A stretch of 46,466 nt of DNA from the NCBI GenBank assembly GCA_964481485.1, contig CAYZVM010000015.1, positions 1-46,466 on the forward strand, given 5' to 3'. Made by a program: the position numbers and the translations under genes. The notes beneath the pieces were generated by a model. The model was given only the letters and a program-made list of their open reading frames with translations, was not told where the DNA came from and searched no databases. The DNA comes from M3007 sp964481485. GTDB lineage: Bacteria; Bacteroidota; Bacteroidia; Chitinophagales; Saprospiraceae. Positions 24,344-32,600 of the stretch are shown one piece after another. Positions within the stretch are counted from its first letter, which is position 1; the number at the start of each line of letters is the position of its first letter.

Positions 24344-25684
24344 TCACTGCTTCGCCACTTTGCCGGTGTACAACTGCGCACCGTTTTGGGCAGTCACGGA
24401 ATAAATCCCGGCAGGCAAGGCCGTCATGTCCAACACCTGCCCAGGCTGCATCAGGCGCGACTGCACCAACTGCCCGGCGGCATCAAATACGCGCACGGCT
24501 GCCTCTTCGTCGAGCATGAGGCGCACCACGTCGGTGGTGGGGTTGGGGGCTAATTGCAGCGCCAATGCCGATGGGATGGGCGGCGTGGAGACGAGGCCGT
24601 TGTAGTAGTAGTATTTTTTGTTGTCCAAAATCCAGTCGAACAAGTCGTCGTCCCAGTGGTGCAACCTTTCTTGAGCCAAGTTCTCGTCCTCGACGTATGC
24701 GTAGGTAACGAGTTCGCGCTCATCCCAAGCACCCGGATTGATAAATGTGGTTTCCTTGCTCGCCACGCGCTGTTCGCCGTCGAATCCATATTCAACCCGT
24801 TGGGTCATGTCCCATTCGTCATTTGCCTCGTCCCGCTGAAAACTCATCGCCAGCCGGAGCGCCCCGAAGAGGGTGTAAGCATAGTTTTCGCGATTTGTCG
24901 GGTAAAATGCAACACCATCGGAAACAAATGTCGTCACTTCGATGGGCAGGTGGTCAACATAAGTGATTTCGGTGCGGCCACTGTTAATGTCAAAACCGTC
25001 GAATACAGCGTATTCTTCGATGAGGTGATTATCCCCGTTGGTATCGTAAGAATAGACGTCTTTGAACAACAGTGGCGTACCAAAATAATCGAAGGTGGAA
25101 ACACTTTCCAAGAGGCGGTCTTGCGCATCGAATGTGTTGTAAGTAGCGAACAAGAGGAGCCAATCCTGCGCGACCGTGTCCCATCCATACACAAGGAACG
25201 AGTCAATCAAGTCTTGCGAATTACCGTGTGGGTAGTTTTTGAGCCATGAATCGGGCTTGAAAGTTTCACTCTCCGGGTCGTAGGCTTCGGCAATCGCCGT
25301 GACGATGCGCTGCTGGTCGTCGCTCGTGATGGTGGTGCGGCTGAGCGGCAGCCAAGCATTGTTTATCCATTCGTATTCGGCTTCCTTTTTTTCATTCGGC
25401 GAGGTGTACTGATAGGTCGTGCGGAAAAGTGGGGTGCTGTCGCCGGGGGCGTTCAGGTCGTAACCGTAAAAGGTTTTGGTAGAATCCAATTGGAGCGGGC
25501 TGCGAGATGCGACTTTGTCCACCGATGCTGCCGGGAGGTCGAACCCTGCCCGATTGAGCAACCGTTTTACGTTGTACGACCAATTTTCAACATAAGGCTG
25601 GAGGCTGGGAGCGAGCGTTTTTTGAGAAAAAACGGAATTGGCCACGAGGATTAAAAAGAGGGTGAGGAAAGAGTTGTTTTTCAT
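24344..25684 (-). CDS. Secreted T9SS cargo protein with YD-like strand repeats
   Basis: A 446-residue exported protein. Signal peptide MKNNSFLTLFLILVANSVFSQ. The mature part contains repeated short strands with a Y-x-D/Y-N pattern: TFYGYDLNAPGDST, RTTYQYTSPNEK, FATYNTFDAQDRLLESVSTF, DVYSYDTNGDN, VEYGFDGEQRVASKETTF, and KKYYYYNGLVS. This looks like YD/RHS-type beta wrapping, seen also in the nearby lipoprotein at 21446. The last about 80 residues are a T9SS sorting domain with LAPNPT, a VRVFDAAGQLV strand and a GIYSV motif, ending KVAKQ. A promoter-like TTTG-N21-CACCTTTG lies upstream. It is surface-displayed or released (inference); the target is unknown. Confidence 0.78.
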   Translation of the reverse strand: MKNNSFLTLFLILVANSVFSQKTLAPSLQPYVENWSYNVKRLLNRAGFDLPAASVDKVASRSPLQLDSTKTFYGYDLNAPGDSTPLFRTTYQYTSPNEKKEAEYEWINNAWLPLSRTTITSDDQQRIVTAIAEAYDPESETFKPDSWLKNYPHGNSQDLIDSFLVYGWDTVAQDWLLLFATYNTFDAQDRLLESVSTFDYFGTPLLFKDVYSYDTNGDNHLIEEYAVFDGFDINSGRTEITYVDHLPIEVTTFVSDGVAFYPTNRENYAYTLFGALRLAMSFQRDEANDEWDMTQRVEYGFDGEQRVASKETTFINPGAWDERELVTYAYVEDENLAQERLHHWDDDLFDWILDNKKYYYYNGLVSTPPIPSALALQLAPNPTTDVVRLMLDEEAAVRVFDAAGQLVQSRLMQPGQVLDMTALPAGIYSVTAQNGAQLYTGKVAKQ

Positions 25685-25727
25685 AACTTGCTTGAAAGTG
25701 TTTTTGTGCTAAAAAAATTTGATGCCG

Positions 25728-25760
25728 CAAAGGTGGCGGGCGGGTAAAAGGGGAGGCAAA
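25728..25760 (-). promoter_or_regulatory. Candidate promoter of the YD-like cargo gene
   Basis: Minus strand: TTTG (25760-25757), 21 nt, CACCTTTG (25735-25728), one base from TAnnTTTG. The leader to the ATG at 25684 would be about 35 nt. Confidence 0.45.
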
Positions 25761-25819
25761 ACTCAAATTCCGAAAGGCCGTTTTCGCATGATGAATCGGC
25801 GGTATGGAGTGCTGAATTT

Positions 25820-26437
25820 CTATGAGTAATGCGCGGTGTGCAGTCCCTCGCTCACCAATACACTGTGCAGGCGTTGGCGGGCACGCGAAAGGCGGCTTTT
25901 GACATTGGAGCTCGTCCAGCCGGTGAGATGGCCGATTTCTTCGATGCTTTGTTCGCGGAAATAGAACAATTCGAGCGCGGTGGCATCCTGTGGGCTGAGT
26001 TGGCGGAGTGCCTGGCGGAGCATTTGGCTCGTTTCCTTTTTTTCCAAAATGGCATCTCCATTCACCGAACTTTCATGCCCATGCGACAAGACACCGTCTA
26101 TGGATTCCCATGTGGCATAGCGCCGCAGTCGGAGGCGGCTGATAGCCAGCGAGACGGCTATTTTGCAGAGCCAGGTGCCAAGTTTGCTTTCGCCGCGAAA
26201 TCCGGGCAAGGCGCGAAAAGCGCGCACAAAAGTGTCTTGCGTCACTTCTTTCACGGCTTCCGGGTCGGAGAGATGACGTTGGAGGACGGTGCGCACCAGC
26301 CGTTCGTAGCGCCGCACTAATATGGTGCAGGCTTGCTGATGGCCCGCGACGACGAGGGGGATAAGTTTTTCATCGGTCCATTGGTGGGCGTGGGCGTGTT
26401 TGCTGGTTTGAGCGTTGACTTTCATGCGTGACTGCAT
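25820..26437 (-). CDS. ECF-type RNA polymerase sigma factor
   Basis: A 205-residue sigma-70 family factor of the ECF type. Region 2 covers about 38-105: the helix TILVRRYERLVRTVLQRHL, the core-binding and melting part EVTQDTFVRAFRALPGFRG, and the WLCKIAVSLAISRLRLRR segment. Region 4 covers about 142-195, with the DNA-binding HTH LFYFREQSIEEIGHLTGW / NVKSRLSRARQRL. The short N-terminus and the linker between them are typical. The ATG at 26437 is taken; a second ATG at 26425 is possible. No anti-sigma gene is adjacent. Its own upstream region carries the 56-nt block also found before the 22343-23068 lipoprotein, suggesting positive autoregulation and that lipoprotein as a target (inference). 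Confidence 0.92.
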   Translation of the reverse strand: MQSRMKVNAQTSKHAHAHQWTDEKLIPLVVAGHQQACTILVRRYERLVRTVLQRHLSDPEAVKEVTQDTFVRAFRALPGFRGESKLGTWLCKIAVSLAISRLRLRRYATWESIDGVLSHGHESSVNGDAILEKKETSQMLRQALRQLSPQDATALELFYFREQSIEEIGHLTGWTSSNVKSRLSRARQRLHSVLVSEGLHTAHYS

Positions 26438-26441
26438 TTTT

Positions 26442-26497
26442 GTTGTCGCAAAAGTGCTGGCCGCGCCTATTGTTGCCCAAAAGCAAGTTGACGAATG
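26442..26497 (-). promoter_or_regulatory. 56-nt promoter/operator block shared with the lipoprotein gene (copy 2)
   Basis: On the minus strand: CATTCGTCAAC (26497-26487), 31 nt, ACTTTTGCGACAAC (26455-26442). The ATG of the sigma gene follows almost at once, at 26437, so the leader is very short. The matching copy is at 23201-23256. Confidence 0.65.
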
Positions 26498-26515
26498 GCG
26501 GAAAGGGAAGGAAGA

Positions 26516-26561
26516 GTGACGGCACGACTAACCCTATTGCTGGATTGAGCCGTGCCGTCAC
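26516..26561. terminator. Hairpin after the esterase gene
   Basis: GTGACGGCACG (26516-26526) pairs perfectly with CGTGCCGTCAC (26551-26561), 11 bp with a 24-nt loop. It lies between the esterase stop and the promoter block of the sigma gene. A T run is lacking, so terminator function is only probable. Confidence 0.5.
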
Positions 26562-26585
26562 GTATTGATGTTGCGAACGCCTATC

Positions 26586-28004
26586 CTACTGGCGCACCAA
26601 TTTTCCGGTCTGCCATCGCCCGCCGTTTCTTTTCAATTTCACGACATAAAAACCTGCGGGCAAGTCGCCCGTCCACACGGGCTCGCCGCTGACGACGGAG
26701 GTGTCGCGCCACATTTTCCCGTCGTTGCCAAGTATTTGCAAATCAACACGTTCGCCTGCGTTTATACCTGAAAAACGCACCCACGAACTGCTCGGGTTGG
26801 GAAAAATCTCTATTTGCTCACTTTTGTTTTTCGGCAAATTGACAGAAGTCACTGCCCCCTGAAACAGCCACACATAGGCATCGGGGAACTCTTGCGCCCA
26901 AAAACCTTCCGAGTGCGAGCCACCGGGCGGGACGTGGAAATATTTCTCGGAGGCAGAAAAACCGGCGGTCGTCATGGCGTCGGCCACTTCCTGCATATCT
27001 GTCTCCACATAATCGGGTTCGCCGCCCGCTGCCAAAAAATAGACGCGAGCGTCGCCCTGTTTGGGATGCGAGGCCGTGTGGTTGGCCGGGTTAGCGCCTG
27101 CAAACCAAAAAGCCGGGGAAAAAATGCCGGCTTTGGCGAACACGTCTTGCCGTTCCGAAAACGCGTACATCGAAATCAGGCCGCCCAAACTGCTGCCCAT
27201 GATGCCAGTGGTGTGCCGACCGGGAAAGGTGCGGTACAGCGAGTCAATGTGCGGTTTGAGCGTGTTGACAATAAATTCCACATAGAGCGCACCCTCGCCG
27301 CCCTCGTTGTATTGGGTGTTTAGCCAGGGAGAATATTCGTCGGCACGGCTTGCACCGCCGTTGTCAATGCCCACCACGATGCAGCCGTAGTCGCCCTGCT
27401 GGTGGAGTTCGTTGAGCGATTCGTCCACTTCCCATTCGCCGGAAAAACTGGTGGCCGCGTCAAACAAGTTTTGCCCATCTTGCATATACAGCACTGGGTA
27501 TTTCTTCGTAGTCGTCTGATAATCAGGCGGCACATAGACCCAGATGCGGCGGTTGCGGTTGAGTTGGGGCATATAAAAATTGTTGTCTAACACCAGCACG
27601 TTGGGCGCAGCGGTCGAGTTGCCCCCGCTGAGGTCTTCCCAAGTGAGGATGCTCAATTCCACGGTGGTCGGCTGGCCGTTGTAGTTCAGCACCCGGTCGG
27701 GCAAGAAACCTCCGGAGGCGTTGCCTTCCACCGTTTCCCAGCTGCCGCGTGTGAATTTGTACTTCACCTCGCCCACCGGCGGGTTCAGCGTGATGCTGTA
27801 TTGCCCGCCGCCGAGGGAGGTCAGTATCGTGGCGGCATCGGCAGGGTTCCAGCCGTTGAAAGTACCGACGGCGTGGATGTTTGCGCCCGGCGGCGTGTTG
27901 GCGGGGATGGAGTTGACTTTCAGCGTGAGTTGAGCCTGGGCAGTTGGCATAGATAATTTGGTAGCCAACAGCAGGAAAAGGACAAAACGAAACAGTTTTT
28001 GCAT
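26586..28004 (-). CDS. Secreted alpha/beta-hydrolase esterase with N-terminal carbohydrate-binding-like domain and T9SS sorting domain
   Basis: A 472-residue exported enzyme. The signal peptide ends near TAQAQ (about 25). Residues about 30-120 form a CBM20/CBM48-like starch-binding domain (GANIHAVGTFNGWNPADAAT, YSITLNPPVGEVKYKFTRG). The catalytic part (about 140-380) is an esterase D-type hydrolase: RRIWVYVPPDYQT, KYPVLYMQDGQNLFD, and the nucleophile elbow GIMGSSLGG with the catalytic Ser at about 272. A late GGSHSEGFW may hold the catalytic His. The last about 80 residues are a T9SS sorting domain (IFPNPS). Known relatives include feruloyl and trehalose esterases, so the substrate is probably a polysaccharide ester, but this is inference. 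The gene is alone, divergent from the YdcF-like gene. Confidence 0.88.
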   Translation of the reverse strand: MQKLFRFVLFLLLATKLSMPTAQAQLTLKVNSIPANTPPGANIHAVGTFNGWNPADAATILTSLGGGQYSITLNPPVGEVKYKFTRGSWETVEGNASGGFLPDRVLNYNGQPTTVELSILTWEDLSGGNSTAAPNVLVLDNNFYMPQLNRNRRIWVYVPPDYQTTTKKYPVLYMQDGQNLFDAATSFSGEWEVDESLNELHQQGDYGCIVVGIDNGGASRADEYSPWLNTQYNEGGEGALYVEFIVNTLKPHIDSLYRTFPGRHTTGIMGSSLGGLISMYAFSERQDVFAKAGIFSPAFWFAGANPANHTASHPKQGDARVYFLAAGGEPDYVETDMQEVADAMTTAGFSASEKYFHVPPGGSHSEGFWAQEFPDAYVWLFQGAVTSVNLPKNKSEQIEIFPNPSSSWVRFSGINAGERVDLQILGNDGKMWRDTSVVSGEPVWTGDLPAGFYVVKLKRNGGRWQTGKLVRQ

Positions 28005-28053
28005 GAAAAAATCGGTTTTAAATTTGAAAAGGTTTGGATTTCAGAACTTGCCG

Positions 28054-28061
28054 CAAAGTTC
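28054..28061 (-). promoter_or_regulatory. Candidate -7 box of the esterase gene
   Basis: Minus strand reads GAACTTTG, one base from TAnnTTTG, about 50 nt before the esterase ATG at 28004. No clear -33 element. Confidence 0.3.
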
Positions 28062-28090
28062 CGAAAAGTATCTCGCCGGGCTGTCGCATT

Positions 28091-28864
28091 ATGTTTTTTA
28101 TCCTCTCGAAATTATTGGCTTTCGCGTTGAAGCCGCTCAATTGGTTGGCGCTGCTGGCCGTGTTCAGTCTATTGACAAAAAACCCGCGTTGGCGAAAAAA
28201 GAGCGCTACCGCACTGATAATCACGCTCTTGGTTTTTTCCAATCCGTGGTTGGTGAACCAACTCGCCCGTGCTTGGGAAACTGGCAAACGAAGTCCCGAC
28301 GCAATTATTGAGCCTTATGATGTTGGCATCCTGCTCGGCGGCTACGTCAACTTCAACGCGGACGCGCCGCCGGGCTTATTGACTTTTCACCAGGCAGGCA
28401 ACCGGCTCACCACAACGCTGATGCTCTACCAAACCGGCAAAATCCGCCGCATCTTGCTTTCCGGCGGCGATGGCAGGCTCATCGGCAGCGACCGCCCGGA
28501 AGCTGCCGTCGCCCGCACTTTCTTGGTGCAATGCGGGGTGCCTGACAGCGCTATTTGGGTCGAAAACAACTCGCGGAACACCCGCGAAAACGCGCTTTTT
28601 TCCAAACAAATGTTGGACAGCCTCGCGCCGGGAAGTCGGTGTTTGCTCATCACATCGGCTTGGCATATTCGGCGTGCAGCAGCGTGTTTTGACAAAACCG
28701 GGCTGAACTGCGATGCTTTCGGGACGGATTTTTTGGCCGAAAAAAGCAACGGCAATTGGCTCAACTGGATAGAGCCCGACTGGAAAGCACTGCTGAAATG
28801 GGAACTGCTCCTGAAAGAATGGGTGGGCTGGCTGGCTTATCGGGGGAAGGGGTATGTCCGCTGA
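28091..28864 (+). CDS. YdcF/ElyC family protein (DUF218)
   Basis: A 257-residue membrane protein of the YdcF/SanA/ElyC family (DUF218), linked in other bacteria to envelope integrity. From the ATG at 28091 there are two membrane segments (about 3-23 and 34-52). The DUF218 domain follows: YDVGILLGGYVNF (about 77-89), the switch GKIRRILLSGGDGRLI (about 116-131), EAAVARTFLVQCGVPDSAIWVENNSRNTRENA (about 138-169) with the invariant E.....T.EN pattern, and RCLLITSAWHIRRAAACF (about 181-198). The same frame opens 19 codons earlier, but that part is not membrane-like. It is followed by the NACHT remnant. Confidence 0.9.
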   Translation: MFFILSKLLAFALKPLNWLALLAVFSLLTKNPRWRKKSATALIITLLVFSNPWLVNQLARAWETGKRSPDAIIEPYDVGILLGGYVNFNADAPPGLLTFHQAGNRLTTTLMLYQTGKIRRILLSGGDGRLIGSDRPEAAVARTFLVQCGVPDSAIWVENNSRNTRENALFSKQMLDSLAPGSRCLLITSAWHIRRAAACFDKTGLNCDAFGTDFLAEKSNGNWLNWIEPDWKALLKWELLLKEWVGWLAYRGKGYVR

Positions 28865-28922
28865 TTCAAACGAGCATTTCCAGTTTTAGCCTGTGGATTT
28901 TCATGGGATGAGGGCAGGGAAT

Positions 28923-28930
28923 TATCTTTA
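28923..28930 (+). promoter_or_regulatory. Candidate -7 box upstream of the NACHT remnant
   Basis: TATCTTTA, one base from TAnnTTTG, 32 nt before the ATG at 28962. A T-rich element at 28898-28901 could serve as -33. Confidence 0.3.
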
Positions 28931-28961
28931 CCCGCCATTTTTTTCAATTCCAGACCATCTT

Positions 28962-29274
28962 ATGCAAGACATTCAAGTCGCCATCGAACTCGGCGTTGAC
29001 CTGATGAAAGATATCGTGGCTGCCGGGTATTCGTTTTTGAAGGAGAAAAACAAAGAGCGGGATTTTTTCGGGGCAGCGACGAAAAAGTACGTCGGCTGAT
29101 TGCTGGAGCGCAACAACAACATCAAAGCGCTGACCATGCGCGAGCCGCAGCCTTTGGAAAAACTCTATGTCCGCGCCAACATCCTGAAAGACAATATCAC
29201 GGCAGAACTGGGTCTAAGGAACGGTGGACGCAGTTTGCCAGAGCCATGCCGTGCAAAAGTCCTGAGCATGTGAG
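28962..29274 (+). pseudogene. Broken N-terminus of a NACHT/STAND-type protein
   Basis: From the ATG at 28962 the frame reads MQDIQVAIELGVDLMKDIV and AAGYSFLKEKNKERDFF, then a TGA at 29097. It resumes in the same frame with LLERNNNIKALTMREPQPLE, KLYVRANILKD and ITAELGL to a second stop at 29272. The order (helices, then RY/NNNIKxLxMxxPxPLExxYV) is the N-terminus of Bacteroidota NACHT-domain proteins, which normally continue for hundreds of residues with a P-loop ATPase. The TGA stands where relatives have an Arg before LLER; CGA to TGA is one change. No ATPase follows, so only about 100 codons remain. I cannot tell a nonsense change plus deletion from an assembly error. Confidence 0.6.
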
Positions 29275-29621
29275 CTGTTTTTTTGCCCTCCATCACGAGC
29301 GCCCAAAGCAGGTGATGTGGCAAGCAGATTATTTCGCGGAGTTTCATAATAGTATGGCAAAAGTCTCCTAAAAATCTCTTGCAGTTGTTGATCATTTGGA
29401 AATCTACGGAACGAAAAAACAAACGACTTGTTGGATACCTGCACTTCTGTTTTGGGGATGCGGGATTGATGATACATGGATTTATTAAGAAAAATTGCAC
29501 GGTTACAAGTTCAGATTACACACTTATGATATTCTTATAGCCCAGATTGTCAAGTGAATTATGTTAGAGCAAGAATACCAACCGATACCACTCTTCATTA
29601 TTCACAAAAACGATTTGTTTT
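29275..29621. other. A/T-rich region between the NACHT remnant and the giant cargo gene
   Basis: About 350 nt without a recognisable gene. A 44-codon plus frame (ending at 29371) and a 111-codon minus frame (29165-29500) match nothing I know. It may be debris of the truncated NACHT gene or of the event that truncated it. No consensus promoter is visible before 29622. Confidence 0.5.
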
Positions 29622-32600
29622 ATGTTTACTCAAAAGTACTCCCGCGTACAGAACCGGATTTGTCTGGTTCTGCTTTCCCTAAGCGTTTGGGGCATTGATG
29701 CCCAATCCCAATCCTGTCAGATTATTGGCCCCGTGGAAGTGTGCAACCAAAGCACCACGCACTATGATCTGACAACCGAAAACATTTTCCCTATTTCCGA
29801 TGTGGACTGGAATATCACGCGCGGTGATGCGCAGAATTCCACTTTTTCGGGAACAGATGTGCATTGGACAAGTGTAGGGGTAGGAAATGTGGAGGCCGTC
29901 GTTACCTCGAACGGTGTCCCTTATATTTGTAATGTCACTGTTCAGGTTAATCCGCTTCCGAGCATCAAAGGGTTGCCATCAAACATATTATCTTGCCCAG
30001 ACAATGAAATTAATTTGGAGGTAGAGCCCTGCAATGGCTGTCAGTATTTGTGGAGTGTAGTACCCGGCGCTAACAATCCTAGTCAAGTTTATCACTTGAC
30101 AACCGCCGGGGCGCAAGCATCTGTTACTTTTGATGACCCCGGCACAGGGCAAATTTGCCTTACCATAGTTGACGACAAAGGTTGCTCCACCTCTACTTGC
30201 AGGTTTTATGGTATTTACGATGTTCATCCTACGGTGCAAGTAACGGGTGCGGATCTTCAAGGGGGCGAATATTATGTGTGCCCACATCAACCAGTATTTT
30301 TTGGCGCTAATGATTTTGAACCAACGCCTGCCTACAACTGGCATATCTTCGGCAATGGGATCAATGTGGACATACCTGGACAGGATATGTCTTTTGAATT
30401 CCCCAATGCAGGCATTTACACGGTTACGTTAACAGCGAATTGGGGCAACTGCTCCACCTCTACCAACTACATTGTCCATGTTTCAGATTTTGAACCGGTG
30501 CCTATCATTTGCCCATCGGTAGTTTGCGAGGGGCAAGCCATTGAATATAGTGTGGATGCCACCTGCGGCGGCACTAACCCTATTTGGGAGGTGAGTTCTC
30601 AAGGTACTATTAGTAATCCTACGATAAATTCGACAACCGTCACATGGAGTACGGGGTCGTCATATTCCGTCGGTTATATACAGTATAATGGCGATTGCGC
30701 TGGCTATTGTCCTGCACCGTCTATTGTTCAAGTTCCCATTTTCCCAGTGCATGCAAATATGAATGGTTCAAATACAATCTGCTCCAATGGCAACAAAAAT
30801 TACTTTGTACCCAATTTTCCAGGAGCGATTTATGAATGGGCGCCTTTACAGATAAATGGAAGCGGATCGGTAACTGGTAGTGCCTCTAGTACGAGTCCCA
30901 ACTTATTTGTCCTCTCGGTCAACAATTTCATCGGCACTGTGACGGTGGAAGTGACCGTAAGACACCCATTGGCTGGTTGCGAGTTCACAATCAGTAAAGT
31001 AGTCAATATATTTGTCGGCAATTTGAACGAACATGAACCTATTTGCACTGGTACGTCGGCAGATTATACATTGACCCCCACTCCACCTGCAAATTTCAAT
31101 ATTTCATGGCAGTTAGGAAGTGTCCCTTTGCCATATCATACCCCTACTATCACCATCCCAGGCTCTTATTTTGGCGAGGGAGGCCTATATAATGTGAGGG
31201 CAGTATTATCCACATCTTCTCCCATCGGCAGCTGCGCGATCTCTTCTATTTTGAATGTAGGCGACGCGCCAGCAATAACCGAAGTTAACGGTGAAAAAGA
31301 AGTGTGCTTGAACACGCCTTATTTGTACTCTATTCCGATATCAGGATTAACTTCAGACGACCATGTGTACTGGAGTTTTATTGAAAACGGCATGGAGACG
31401 GGATACATTGGCTTCTCGGTTTCGCATACCTGGACATCTGCGGTCAACCCCGTAATTAGAGTCTGGAGAGAAAGGACTACACAATTTATTACTGGAGATC
31501 CAGTAACGTGCACTTCTCCTGTGACTGAAATCCCCGTCACTGCTTTAGAGGATGTCAATTTGACAATAGCCGGAAATCAAGCACCTTGCCCAGACGGGGA
31601 AGAAACTTATACCGCCAGTATTGTGGGCAACTATAACTATCATTGGGAAGTTGACCCGGCGCTTGGCGCTGTCGCTTCGGGTCAGCATACGCCAATGGTG
31701 CATATTCAATGGTTTTCTGCTCCCGGACCGACGGATGCCATCGTGCGATGCACCGTCACCATCTGCGACCAGGAACGCATTGCCGAATTGCCCGTGGAAA
31801 TAACTCCTTTTCAACTTACCTTGACTGGCAACCTCAGCCCTTGTCAGGATGTGCCTGCCATCTTCAGCGCCAACGCTACTTCAGCGGATAATTATATCTG
31901 GTATATTGACGATGCGTTTGAAGACTTCACTACGATCCCTGATTTCAGCCATGCATTCTCCGATGCGGGTGTTCACCGCGTTCGGGTAGTGGCAGTGAAT
32001 CCAAACGGTTGTGCGGGTATGCCTTCCGCACAAGTGATTGTAAATGTGCTTGACAATCCACAGCCTGCTATCGCGATACTTGATGGAGGAGAGGTATCTT
32101 GCCCGGTAGGGACACCTTTTTCCCTGCAAATAAGCGTGCTTCCCGAACATCCGAGCGCTACCTATAACTGGTATTTGGGGGGGGCTTTTCTGGATAACCA
32201 CACTTCACCGTATACGGTCACGCAAATTGGCTGTTACACTGTGGAAACCACAAACGGTGTCTGTACCAATACCAGCGAGCCTTTCTGCCTTCAATATGAC
32301 TGTGGCTGTGACTGCGAGGAGCTGCCTCCGGCAAATGATGTGACAGTACAGATTTTGAGCCTCGAATACAATGGAGATTGTGGTGCGGTAGAATTCACGG
32401 GGAGCATCACGCCGTTCGATCCAGTGTGTGACCGATATTGGATTATTACAAGGCCTGACAATTCGCAGCAGGTTATTAATATAGACAATATGGCTGACCT
32501 CACCCAACAGAGGGTTTTTGACCAAGCCGGGTTGTATAAGGTAACATTACGTGTCATGGAAAAGTATAATGACGTTACGATACACGCGATTTCAAGGGAA

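Noticed and set aside
29165..29500. A 111-codon minus-strand frame beside the NACHT remnant
   Set aside because: No recognisable domain; it overlaps the remnant on the other strand, so it is probably noise.
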